Shown here in pieces: positions 7,849 through 14,886 of a DNA stretch of 33,416 bases. The notes under the pieces were generated by a model. That model worked only from the letters and a program-made list of their open reading frames with translations. It was not told where the DNA came from and ran no database searches. Source of the DNA: CAUZFZ01 sp963579025. Lineage in GTDB: Bacteria > Planctomycetota > Planctomycetia > Planctomycetales > Planctomycetaceae. The stretch covers positions 1 through 33,416 of the forward strand of contig CAUZFZ010000117.1 in NCBI GenBank assembly GCA_963579025.1. The letters run 5' to 3'. A program made the translations under genes and the position numbers. Each line of letters opens with the position of its first letter. Within the stretch, counting starts at the first letter, position 1.

Positions 7849-8934
7849 TCAGGTGTGTGTCTGGCCGCTCACCTGGGCCGGCGGCGTTTCGCAGTGCCAG
7901 CCCATCATCACGGAGTTCAGGCCGCTACCGATGCCCAGCATCGCCACGTTGTCGCCGGATTGCACGTGTCCCCGTTCGAGACCGATCGCGGTTGTGACAG
8001 GCAGGGCGGCGGCGCCCGTGTTGCCCAGAAACTCGACCGTCGGAAAATCGATCGCGGCATTCAGGCCGAGGCTTTCGTACATCAGTTTGCGATGAGCCTT
8101 GCCAACCTGATGCGTGAAGGCCTTATTGACGGTCGAATTCCGCCAGCCAAGCACTCGACGCGTTTCATCCCACGTCCGTGTCGCCAGGCCGATTCCCGCG
8201 TGCAGCAGCGATTCGGAGTCTGTCTGCATACGCGGCCGGTCGTCGCCAAAGTCCGCGGATTTCACTCCCCCGGCGCACAGTCCGTGGTGAGACGAATCCG
8301 TCAGCGAGCCAGCTCCCAGAAGCCGATTCCCGGTACGGCTGAGCTTCGCATCGCAAACTACGATGGCGGCCGAAGCGGAACCAATCGTCAGTGACGCGAA
8401 CTCGCCTTTGATCGTCTGCCGCGTGACGCCATCCGAGTTGAGTAGTGTGTCGATCGTGCCCTCGACCAGCCCGCGCCCGTCTTCTGTACCAACAACGACG
8501 CCCGCCCGAATCTGCCCCAGCTCAATCATATTGGCGAGCATGACGACGCCATTCAGCAAGCCAAGGCAGGCGTTGCTGATGTCCAGTGAAAAGCACCACC
8601 CGGGGAGCCCTACGGCCTGATGGACTCCGCTGGCAGTCGCCGGTTCGAGCTGGTCCCGGCAAACGGACCCGTGAATCAGTGCTCCGAACGATTCGACCGG
8701 CAGCCCTGAAGCTTCGATCGCTTTGCGGGCGGTGACAGCGCTGATCTCTCCCGGTCGCGTGCCACGCGGGAAGAATCGCCGCTCGCGAATCCCCGTCATG
8801 AGTTCCAGGCGTCCCGCTGGCAGACGCAGGCGTTCATAGACAGGTCGCAACCGCTCTTCGATTTCGTCTGAGGTGACGATCTCGTCGGGCAGCGTGTACG
8901 CAAAGGTCTCAAGGCAGACGTGCTGGTAGCGCAT
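7849..8934 (-). CDS. OleA-like thiolase (beta-ketoacyl synthase III superfamily)
   Basis: A 361-residue condensing enzyme. Catalytic Cys123 is in DISNACLG, His275 in FTHQVGKAH and Asn305 in FLGNTGAAALP, the usual KASIII/OleA triad. Glu97, in RDQLEPATA, lies 26 residues before the cysteine, the same spacing as Glu117/Cys143 of Xanthomonas campestris OleA; the His-Asn spacing of 30 also matches His285/Asn315. This favours OleA, which condenses two acyl-CoA chains head to head to a beta-keto acid, over FabH. No OleB, OleC or OleD homologue is in the window. Instead a class II terpene cyclase follows 66 bases downstream and a prenyl synthase after that, so the product may feed an unusual lipid pathway (inference). 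Start is ATG 8934 with only a weak upstream purine tract. Confidence 0.82.
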   Translation of the reverse strand: MRYQHVCLETFAYTLPDEIVTSDEIEERLRPVYERLRLPAGRLELMTGIRERRFFPRGTRPGEISAVTARKAIEASGLPVESFGALIHGSVCRDQLEPATASGVHQAVGLPGWCFSLDISNACLGLLNGVVMLANMIELGQIRAGVVVGTEDGRGLVEGTIDTLLNSDGVTRQTIKGEFASLTIGSASAAIVVCDAKLSRTGNRLLGAGSLTDSSHHGLCAGGVKSADFGDDRPRMQTDSESLLHAGIGLATRTWDETRRVLGWRNSTVNKAFTHQVGKAHRKLMYESLGLNAAIDFPTVEFLGNTGAAALPVTTAIGLERGHVQSGDNVAMLGIGSGLNSVMMGWHCETPPAQVSGQTHT

Positions 8935-9236
8935 GCGGGCTCGTGGAACGGGATACAGCGAGGTGGGCGGTGAAATGACAGGCAGAAAGACATCGCCCGT
9001 GACGGGCGCGTCGGACGGGAACCTCCTGCATACCGCGACCCGTGCCAGATTTCAAACCACCAGCACCAGTTTGGCCAGCGCAGTCATCGGGAATGAGACA
9101 CGCGATTCGCTGGCGTGAGAATCTCCGCACGCGCACGCGGCCACGACGTCGCCTTCAAGCCGCAATTATGCCGTGCCGACTCCATGAATATCGAATGCGG
9201 CCCAGGTGGGTTGTCACGAACCAGATCGCCAGGATT
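8935..9236. other. Leader region of the OleA-like gene, no gene seen
   Basis: About 300 bases upstream of the OleA-like gene. The only open frame across it is a short arginine-rich one with no family signature. A compact perfect hairpin, CGCCCG (8994-8999) and CGGGCG (9003-9008) around TGA, lies about 60 bases before the start codon in the presumed leader. No promoter could be assigned with confidence. Confidence 0.5.
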
Positions 9237-9722
9237 TCACGACCGATCGGACGCCACTGATTCGGCGTTCTCTGTGACCAGCTTTGGTTCTTCAGCGTGC
9301 CCGTTGCTCAATGGGACTTCGAAGTCGACGCGGTGCAGCTCTTTCTCCGGTTCGCCATAGAACTGTCGCAGGTTGAGCTGGTCAAACTGGCTCAGGTCCA
9401 GATTGTCGTGGGCCAGGACCATCACGCGCTGGGTGACCTTATGTGCCTGAGCCGTGTCGGCTACCGGATTGAAGTTGACTCGCATCACGACCCAGAGCAG
9501 CCTCGGCGTGCCCTTGTGCATTTTTCGCTGACCGCCATCGACACGCGGCGCGGAACCGGGGAATTCGTCCGCAATGGCGATCTGCATCGGAATGAAGGGA
9601 GCCGTGTGGTACGACCAGTAGGTCCACAACGTCCCGCTCGCCAGAAGGCCGAATGCCATCATGCCGACCACAACGGGTCTTCCGGATGCCCCACGGCGAT
9701 TATTCGATTTAGAGTTGGACAT
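9237..9722 (-). CDS. Membrane-anchored protein, unknown function
   Basis: A 161-residue protein with a short basic N-terminus (MSNSKSNNRRGASGR), one hydrophobic segment (about 16-40, VVVGMMAFGLLASGTLWTYW) and a soluble, probably outward-facing remainder rich in charged residues. The segment VTQRVMVLAHDNLDLSQFDQ is predicted helical or mixed. It starts 80 bases after the flhB stop, beyond an inverted repeat, and runs the same way, so it may be the last member of the flagellar export operon or an independent gene. No known flagellar family is recognised. No clear ribosome binding site precedes the ATG. Confidence 0.55.
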   Translation of the reverse strand: MSNSKSNNRRGASGRPVVVGMMAFGLLASGTLWTYWSYHTAPFIPMQIAIADEFPGSAPRVDGGQRKMHKGTPRLLWVVMRVNFNPVADTAQAHKVTQRVMVLAHDNLDLSQFDQLNLRQFYGEPEKELHRVDFEVPLSNGHAEEPKLVTENAESVASDRS

Positions 9723-9741
9723 CAGGGTTTTCGAGGGGATG

Positions 9742-9798
9742 GCCGAAGTCGCCAGACTTTGGCCGGATGCGAGGAAACCAAACTCTGGCGAGTTCGGC
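9742..9798. repeat. Hairpin-forming inverted repeat after flhB
   Basis: Arms of 21 bases at 9742-9762 and 9778-9798 are reverse complements except for two positions, with a 15-base loop. The structure fills most of the 80-base gap between the flhB stop and the next gene. It has no T-run on either side. It is either a dispersed REP-like element or a transcript-end hairpin for the flagellar export operon. Confidence 0.7.
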
Positions 9799-9802
9799 TA
9801 CA

Positions 9803-10897
9803 TCATTTCGCGGCTGACGAAGCACTCAGGTCGATCGTCCGGCCAGTGATTGTGTAGACGTACTTCAGGATTTCAATGAAGACGTCGTACAGCTTCGCCG
9901 GAATGCCCTGCCCGACGTCCAGCGTGCGGTACAACTCGCGAGCCAGTTCCGGACGTTCGATGATCGGGATACCGCCTTCGGCCGCGACTTCAAGCATGCG
10001 CGTTGCGACTTCGTCCGTTCCCCTGGCGACGACGGTCGGTATCGGACAGTCGGGCAGTTCGTAACGGAATGCGACTGCCTCGTGCGTCGGAGTCGTAAGG
10101 ATAAATGTCGCTGCCGACACCGTTTCAACGTCGCGAGCCTGGGCCAGTTTCTGATGAGCCTCACGACGACGACGACGAATCAGCGGGTCACCTTCCATGT
10201 CTTTCAATTCCCGCTTCAGTTCTTCCTTCGTCATCCGGATGTCCTGCTCGTACTTCCATTTCTGGAAGGCGAAATCAGCGATCCCCATGAGCGACAGAAT
10301 CGCCGCCAGCAGCAGCGCCAGCTTCACGATCGACTGGCCGATGACCACGAATGTCGTCAGCACGTCCTGGCCAGACAGACTCACGAACAGCGGCATCTCG
10401 GACCAGACGAGCCACACGGCCGCGGCACCCAGCAGACTTAACTTGCCCAGGCTGATGGCCAGCGTCACTGGAGTGCGAATCGAAAAAATGCGTTTCAATC
10501 CAGTCATGGGATTGATCGCGTTCGGATCAGGCCGCAGCTTATTCGTGGCGAGCACGAAGCCCACCTGAGCCAGATTCACCGCGACCGCCGACAGGAATAG
10601 AACGGCCAGCCACGGCAGCACGTTGACGGACGCCCAGACACCGACGTCTCGAAACAGCGTCAGGATTGATCCCTGGTCACCGCTACGATCACCGGCGGCC
10701 ATCAGGTGACTTGCCATCATTCGTCCCAAAGCTTCGACGAACGAGCGACCCAGCAAGAGTAGGACGACTGCCGTGGCAACCAGGTGGCCGGCAATACTGA
10801 GTTCGGAACTGTGCGCAACATTCCCTTTCCGTCGCTCTTCCCTGCGACGGTGTTCAGTTGGGTCTTCCGTCTTTTCCCCGAATTCGCCTTCGGCCAT
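9803..10897 (-). CDS. flhB: Flagellar export switch protein FlhB with an altered cleavage site
   Basis: A 364-residue flagellar type III export protein of the inner membrane. The N-terminus has the family signature EKTEDPTEHRRREERRKGNVAHS. Four membrane helices follow (about 36-52, 90-112, 140-165, 185-210), then the linker MTKEELKRELKDMEGDP and the cytoplasmic domain ending in RELYRTLDVGQGIPAKLYDV. FlhB normally cuts itself between Asn and Pro of NPTH to switch export from rod/hook to filament substrates. Here the motif is TPTH (bases 10082-10093), with Thr at residue 269, while the surroundings are conserved (FILT before, EAVAFRYE after). ATG 10897 was preferred over a GTG at 10903 because GGAG lies 5 bases upstream. 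It follows fliR, separated by a 31-bp inverted repeat. Confidence 0.93.
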   Translation of the reverse strand: MAEGEFGEKTEDPTEHRRREERRKGNVAHSSELSIAGHLVATAVVLLLLGRSFVEALGRMMASHLMAAGDRSGDQGSILTLFRDVGVWASVNVLPWLAVLFLSAVAVNLAQVGFVLATNKLRPDPNAINPMTGLKRIFSIRTPVTLAISLGKLSLLGAAAVWLVWSEMPLFVSLSGQDVLTTFVVIGQSIVKLALLLAAILSLMGIADFAFQKWKYEQDIRMTKEELKRELKDMEGDPLIRRRRREAHQKLAQARDVETVSAATFILTTPTHEAVAFRYELPDCPIPTVVARGTDEVATRMLEVAAEGGIPIIERPELARELYRTLDVGQGIPAKLYDVFIEILKYVYTITGRTIDLSASSAAK

Positions 10898-10938
10898 CGA
10901 CACTCCAGAACGTCACTCGCGAAACAATGGATGCGGCA

Positions 10939-11013
10939 ATACAAGCCCGAAGCGCAAGCGAGTGAACTCAATGCAATGTTCAGAGTTCACTCGCTTGCGC
11001 TTCGGGCTTGTAT
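10939..11013. repeat. Perfect 31-bp inverted repeat between fliR and flhB
   Basis: Arms at 10939-10969 and 10983-11013 are perfect reverse complements of 31 bases, separated by a 13-base loop. The structure sits in the 157-base gap inside the flagellar operon, between the fliR stop (11055) and the flhB start (10897). As RNA it would form a very stable stem ahead of flhB. The arm core reads ACAAGCCCGAAGCGCAAGCG. It probably belongs to a dispersed genomic repeat family (inference; the window holds only this copy). Confidence 0.85.
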
Positions 11014-11054
11014 GACGACCACTAGCAACTCCCTTATCGATACCTGACTGAGCA

Positions 11055-12035
11055 TCACTGCCATGACGTCAGTGCCACCTGAAGTGTTGTGATCACCTCG
11101 GGAACGGCGTCGACAAGAACTCGTCCGACTCCGCTAAGGCTCAGCGACAGAATCAAAACTCCGGCCAGCGATCGGATGGGGAAGCCAACCACAAGCTGGT
11201 TGATCTGCGGCACACTGTGGCCGAGAAATCCCATCGCGACGGAAACCAGCGACATCGCCACCATGACCGGCGCCGCCACCTGCACTGCCAGCAACAGTGA
11301 TTTGTGAATCAAACCGGTCAACAACTCGTGCGTACCCTGAAACAGAACGGCTTCGCCCACCGGCATCGCGTCAAATGTCTCGACCATCGCCTGGAGCATC
11401 AGCAAATGGCCGTTAATCGGTTCGAGCAGCAGCAATGAAGCTCCGCCGAGCAGGAAGAACATCTGCCCGGTAATGGACGATCCTCCCTGCAGGTCTGGAT
11501 TAATAATCGACCCGAATTCCAGCCCGATTTGCCGGTCTATGATCTGACCTGCCAGTTGCAGACCGGACATGAGAATCGTCACACCCAGACCCAGCAGAAA
11601 CCCCAGCGAGAACTCGCCCAGGACATCACCCAGCAGTCCCGACAGTTGGGCTGGAACGGCAACCTGCGACCGGAAAGCAGCGAGTGGAATTCCGCGTTCG
11701 GGGTCCAGGTGACGTGACTCGGCCAGATGCTGCACGCGCCCCTGCAGTTGGACGGGAACTTCGTCCAGCGACACCAGTCCGTCATGGTTGGCGTCATAGG
11801 CGACAAGGTTCTGGCTGGATGTCTGCAGCACAACCGGCGTAATGATGAACCCGAGACCTAGTGCAATGATGGCGCGGACATTCACCGGGATGGACGACTG
11901 GCTGAACAGCGGACCTGCAGTCATCAGGCCGCCGATGCGGATGACAATCAGCAGAAACGCATAAAACTGCCAGTTCGCCAGCCTCACGAAGTCTCGTGAG
12001 GCGAGACTCGATAACTGGTCAAGAATGGCGTCCAT
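11055..12035 (-). CDS. fliR: Flagellar export gate protein FliR with an EF-hand insertion
   Basis: A 326-residue export-gate membrane protein, longer than the usual 255-265. It keeps FliR landmarks: FYAFLLIVIRIGGLMTAGPLF at the N-terminus, GLQLAGQIIDRQIGLEFG, and the C-terminal helices with PQINQLVVGFPIRSLAG. Between the second and third membrane helices there is an extra stretch of about 60 residues (about 72-130). It contains a canonical EF-hand loop at residues 81-92, D-A-N-H-D-G-L-V-S-L-D-E (bases 11760-11795), with acidic or polar ligands at positions 1, 3, 5, 9 and 12 and Gly at 6. A degenerate second loop may follow (LDPERGIPLAAF). The insert should face the periplasm. ATG 12035 is preceded by GGAAG 6 bases upstream. 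The gene follows fliQ by 26 bases. Confidence 0.93.
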   Translation of the reverse strand: MDAILDQLSSLASRDFVRLANWQFYAFLLIVIRIGGLMTAGPLFSQSSIPVNVRAIIALGLGFIITPVVLQTSSQNLVAYDANHDGLVSLDEVPVQLQGRVQHLAESRHLDPERGIPLAAFRSQVAVPAQLSGLLGDVLGEFSLGFLLGLGVTILMSGLQLAGQIIDRQIGLEFGSIINPDLQGGSSITGQMFFLLGGASLLLLEPINGHLLMLQAMVETFDAMPVGEAVLFQGTHELLTGLIHKSLLLAVQVAAPVMVAMSLVSVAMGFLGHSVPQINQLVVGFPIRSLAGVLILSLSLSGVGRVLVDAVPEVITTLQVALTSWQ

Positions 12036-12061
12036 TTGCAGCTTCCATGCCGATGTCGCAT

Positions 12062-12328
12062 CTACAACGTATTGGGAATCTCTGTGAACACGCGCGTGCT
12101 GTACTCAACCATCTGAGTCAGGATCCACGGGGAGACGTAGACGAGTGTCAACAGCATGATCACAATCTTCGGAATGATGCTGACCGTCTGGTCCTGGATC
12201 TGCGTTACTGCCTGGATGATGCTGATCCCCAGTCCGACCAGCACGGCGATCGTCAATATCGGCGCGCTGATCATCAGCGCCAGCAGCACGGCCGAGCGAC
12301 AGATTTCGGTTACCTGGTCAATCGTCAT
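12062..12328 (-). CDS. fliQ: Flagellar export gate protein FliQ
   Basis: An 88-residue protein, the normal FliQ length, starting MTIDQVTEICRSAVLL. It has two long membrane helices (about 13-38 and 50-76) with the conserved QIQDQTVSIIPKI between them. It forms the FliPQR export gate with its neighbours. ATG 12328 was chosen over a longer reading that would extend into fliP, because AGGT lies about 6 bases upstream and the family always starts at this point. It lies 70 bases after the fliP stop and 26 bases before fliR. Confidence 0.93.
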   Translation of the reverse strand: MTIDQVTEICRSAVLLALMISAPILTIAVLVGLGISIIQAVTQIQDQTVSIIPKIVIMLLTLVYVSPWILTQMVEYSTRVFTEIPNTL

Positions 12329-12398
12329 GTCAGACCTGTTGCGGATGTTCCTGCCTGGCTCGTGTGACCGGCCGGACGAACACGAACGCGGAAATGGA

Positions 12399-13313
12399 TC
12401 AGCCTGTCGCCGCAGCGACAGTTTCGAGCAGCATCCGCACGGTGAGCGTCCAGCCATCGATGAGCACGAACAGCAGTATCTTGAAGGGCACAGAGATTAG
12501 CGTTGGTGGCAACATCATCATGCCCATGCCCGTCAGGACGGTTGCCACCACCATGTCGATAATCAGGAAGGGAAGATAAATCCGGAATCCGATCAGGAAC
12601 GCCGTCTTCAATTCGGTCAACATGTACGCCGTCACAATTATCGGTGGGCTGACATCCGACAGGTACTCGGGCTCCTTCCAGTTGCGACCGGCCTCCGATT
12701 CTGGATCGGGACGTCGCATATCGACCAGCATCCAGACCGTCTCTTTGCCACCAGATCGTTCAATCTGGTGGCTCATGAAACTCTGAATGGGTTCCATCGT
12801 GTTGAGTAGAACACGCTTGAGCGGGTCTTCGTCCTGCTGCAGGTTTGGAATGGGTCGTTCATCGACATAGGGCTCGATGCCGTAGCTCCAGGCCTGCTCC
12901 CAGACCGGCATCATCACAAAGAGTGTCATGAACAGTGCCAGCACTGTAATCACTTGCGTCGGAGGCAGTTGCTGAGTTCCCAATGCCTGCCGCAGCAGAC
13001 CGAACACAATGACAAAGCGAATGAAGCAGGACGTCATGATGATCAGTGATGGAGCCAGACTCAGCACGGTCATCAACAGCAGGATCTTCAATGTCGGCGT
13101 CAGTCCCGTGGGTGACAGGAACTGATCCGACTCAACCGGTTCGGGCAGAGGCACTGGCTCGATGACTGGTTGCCCATTGGCGATTGCGAATGACGGCCGG
13201 GAATTATCTGTCTCGGCTGCGCCCTGAGCGCCCGCTGGCGACACCAGCGCGAAACTGATCAGCATCAGAAGAAGAAGCCGCAGTCCAGGTTGAAGTCTTG
13301 CGTCAGGCGACAC
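12399..13313 (-). CDS. fliP: Flagellar export gate protein FliP
   Basis: A 304-residue FliP. A signal peptide (about 11-30, LRLLLLMLISFALVSPAGAQ) is followed by a proline-rich spacer and the membrane core, with FIRFVIVFGLLRQALGTQQ and PPTQVITVLALFMT. At the C-terminus are ELKTAFLIGFRIYLPFLIID, MGMMMLPP and PFKILLFVLIDGW. The loop between the second and third helices (about 144-223) is some 20 residues longer than in enteric FliP. The start is a GTG at 13313, which overlaps the end of fliO by 11 bases and has GGAGG 6 bases upstream; longer readings would lie inside fliO. FliP oligomerises with FliQ and FliR into the gate of the flagellar type III secretion apparatus. Translation is probably coupled to fliO. 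Confidence 0.93.
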   Translation of the reverse strand: MSPDARLQPGLRLLLLMLISFALVSPAGAQGAAETDNSRPSFAIANGQPVIEPVPLPEPVESDQFLSPTGLTPTLKILLLMTVLSLAPSLIIMTSCFIRFVIVFGLLRQALGTQQLPPTQVITVLALFMTLFVMMPVWEQAWSYGIEPYVDERPIPNLQQDEDPLKRVLLNTMEPIQSFMSHQIERSGGKETVWMLVDMRRPDPESEAGRNWKEPEYLSDVSPPIIVTAYMLTELKTAFLIGFRIYLPFLIIDMVVATVLTGMGMMMLPPTLISVPFKILLFVLIDGWTLTVRMLLETVAAATG

Positions 13314-14049
13314 GACGGCCCTCCGATCGTGGACCCGCGTTTGCCGTCGGTAATGTCTGCTGTGGATGAGTCTGGGCCAGCCGACCGCCAAACCGCTCGG
13401 CAAAGTTGCGGTTGCTGACAGGCGGCTCTTCACGGCGGAAAAGACCGGCCAGCCAGTTCGATACGTCGGGGCGTTTCGATTGCTCGGCCCGGCACAGATT
13501 CGTCAGCGTCGCGACCTCGATTGGGTCCGTGATCTCTGACAGAGTATTCATGCCGGCCGCCGACGAACCGAGCAACAGAATCTTCGATCCCACCTGAACC
13601 ACATAGACGGAGTTGCGAGGATCCAGTGTGCGTCGTCCCAGCACGTCAACGGCTTCGCGGGGAACTCCCGTCATGACGTAGGGGCTCTTGCGAATAAACA
13701 GACGTGCGAGACCAAGGATGGTCACGATGACAAATGCCAGAGCGGCCAGAATCGAGCCAGGCGAAAGGTCACTTCGGGACGGTGAAACGTCGAGCGGTGT
13801 GCCGGATGACGCACCGGGCCGTGGCCCCAATGGGATCTCGTTGGTGGAACGCACGCGGCCTGCGACGGTGTTGGGAGCAACAGTATTCGGAGCGGCTGCA
13901 GGATTGGCTGGCACTGTGTGCTCGCGGCTCGATTTCCGCGATGTTGCCGAAGTGGGGAGCTGCGTCAGATCTGACCAGTCGTCCGCGCAGACCGTCGGCC
14001 CGGCAAACGTCATGACAAACAACAGAAGCAGACACTGCCGGCGGTTCAT
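13303..14049 (-). CDS. fliO: FliO-like flagellar biosynthesis protein
   Basis: A 248-residue protein placed exactly where fliO occurs, between fliN and fliP. It has a signal peptide (MNRRQCLLLLFVMTFAGPTVCA), a long low-complexity Ala/Pro/Ser-rich outer segment (about 25-95), one membrane helix (about 96-118, SILAALAFVIVTILGLARLF) and a FliO-type cytoplasmic domain. That domain contains LGRRTLDPRNSVYVVQVGSKILLLGSS, the most conserved part of the family. It helps FliP assemble. ATG 14049 was preferred because it begins a proper signal peptide; a GTG at 14103 would add 18 residues. The tail overlaps the fliP start. The long outer segment is unusual; E. coli FliO is about half this size. Confidence 0.85.
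   Translation of the reverse strand: MNRRQCLLLLFVMTFAGPTVCADDWSDLTQLPTSATSRKSSREHTVPANPAAAPNTVAPNTVAGRVRSTNEIPLGPRPGASSGTPLDVSPSRSDLSPGSILAALAFVIVTILGLARLFIRKSPYVMTGVPREAVDVLGRRTLDPRNSVYVVQVGSKILLLGSSAAGMNTLSEITDPIEVATLTNLCRAEQSKRPDVSNWLAGLFRREEPPVSNRNFAERFGGRLAQTHPQQTLPTANAGPRSEGRRVA
13320..13324 (-). promoter_or_regulatory. Ribosome binding site that fixes the fliP GTG start
   Basis: GGAGG lies inside the last codons of fliO, 6 bases before GTG 13313. It decides the start of fliP and shows that the fliO and fliP reading frames overlap, which suggests translational coupling. Confidence 0.75.
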
Positions 14050-14148
14050 GTCCCGTCCCTGGGATCCGCGTGAAGAGCCGAACAGAAGCGGCACGACCGC
14101 CACGTTCGAGTCCGGTCTTTTCTCTGAAAATGCTCGGACAGGTCAATG

Positions 14149-14715
14149 TCAGAAGTCGCGCGCGATGATTTCGGCAACGCGCACGCAGAAGCGGTCGTTC
14201 AGTACGAGCACTTCGCCACGAGCCAGCAATCGACCGTTTACCAGAATGTCGACGGGGTCACGCGCCAGCGTGTCGAGCGGCACGACAGCCCCCGGTCGCA
14301 GAGAAGCTGCCTCATCGATTGACAGCTCTGCATGGCCCAGTTCGATGTGCAGATCGAGTTCGACGTCGTCCAACGATTCCGTGCGATGTTGCGGATCGAG
14401 CCGAGAATCTTCGGCCTGTGTCAGTTCCTGAAGTTCAAACGGTCGAGCATCAGACACGTCCGCCATCACATGACCGGACCCGGAGCCTCCACGTGCCAGG
14501 GCCGCATCGAACCCTGCTTCGACAGCGTCCAACAGGTCATTCTGCTGACCGCGATCGTCAGTCCATTCTGGATTGGCTGCGGCAGCTTCGGCGCCGCGCT
14601 CCAGCAGAGCCTGAATCTCATCGTCACCGGGAAAGTCGTCTGACACGTCCCTGTGTCCTTCCGAGCCAAGTGTCGGAGTATTCTCTTCGAGCCTCGAAAC
14701 AGGGGCTTTCTTCAC
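14149..14715 (-). CDS. fliN: Flagellar motor switch protein FliN
   Basis: A 188-residue protein. The C-terminal 80 residues are a SpoA/FliN domain: DVELDLHIELGHAELSIDEA, GAVVPLDTLARDPVDILVNG and LARGEVLVLNDRFCVRVAEI. The acidic N-terminal part (about 28-100) contains DDEIQALLERG, like the DEIDALL start of FliM/FliN proteins. It forms the C-ring with FliM and FliG; FliM is not in this window. The GTG at 14715 gives the longest form but lacks a visible ribosome binding site. A GTG at 14646 has AAGGA 9 bases upstream and would give 165 residues beginning just before DDEIQALL, so it is a serious alternative. This is the first gene of the export operon read here. Confidence 0.88.
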   Translation of the reverse strand: MKKAPVSRLEENTPTLGSEGHRDVSDDFPGDDEIQALLERGAEAAAANPEWTDDRGQQNDLLDAVEAGFDAALARGGSGSGHVMADVSDARPFELQELTQAEDSRLDPQHRTESLDDVELDLHIELGHAELSIDEAASLRPGAVVPLDTLARDPVDILVNGRLLARGEVLVLNDRFCVRVAEIIARDF

Positions 14716-14886
14716 TGAATCGAGCCGGGGAACATAATTCCCGGCGACAAATCAGGTCAACATGGCGATTCAGCAGCTGACGCACGCGGAAGAATTGGCA
14801 CCGGACGTTCGGGACCCGTCCGCTTGAAATCGAGGCTGTTGCGTTCCAGGCTTCCGAACACCGGACCTTTGATTGAGGAACTCACC

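Noticed and set aside
8909..9136. Minus-strand 75-codon Arg-rich frame upstream of the OleA-like gene
   Set aside because: Overlaps the OleA-like start and has no family signature or ribosome binding site.
12329..12457. Longer FliQ start adding 43 residues
   Set aside because: Would overlap fliP and add a Cys/Arg-rich lead unknown in FliQ; the normal 88-residue start has a ribosome binding site.
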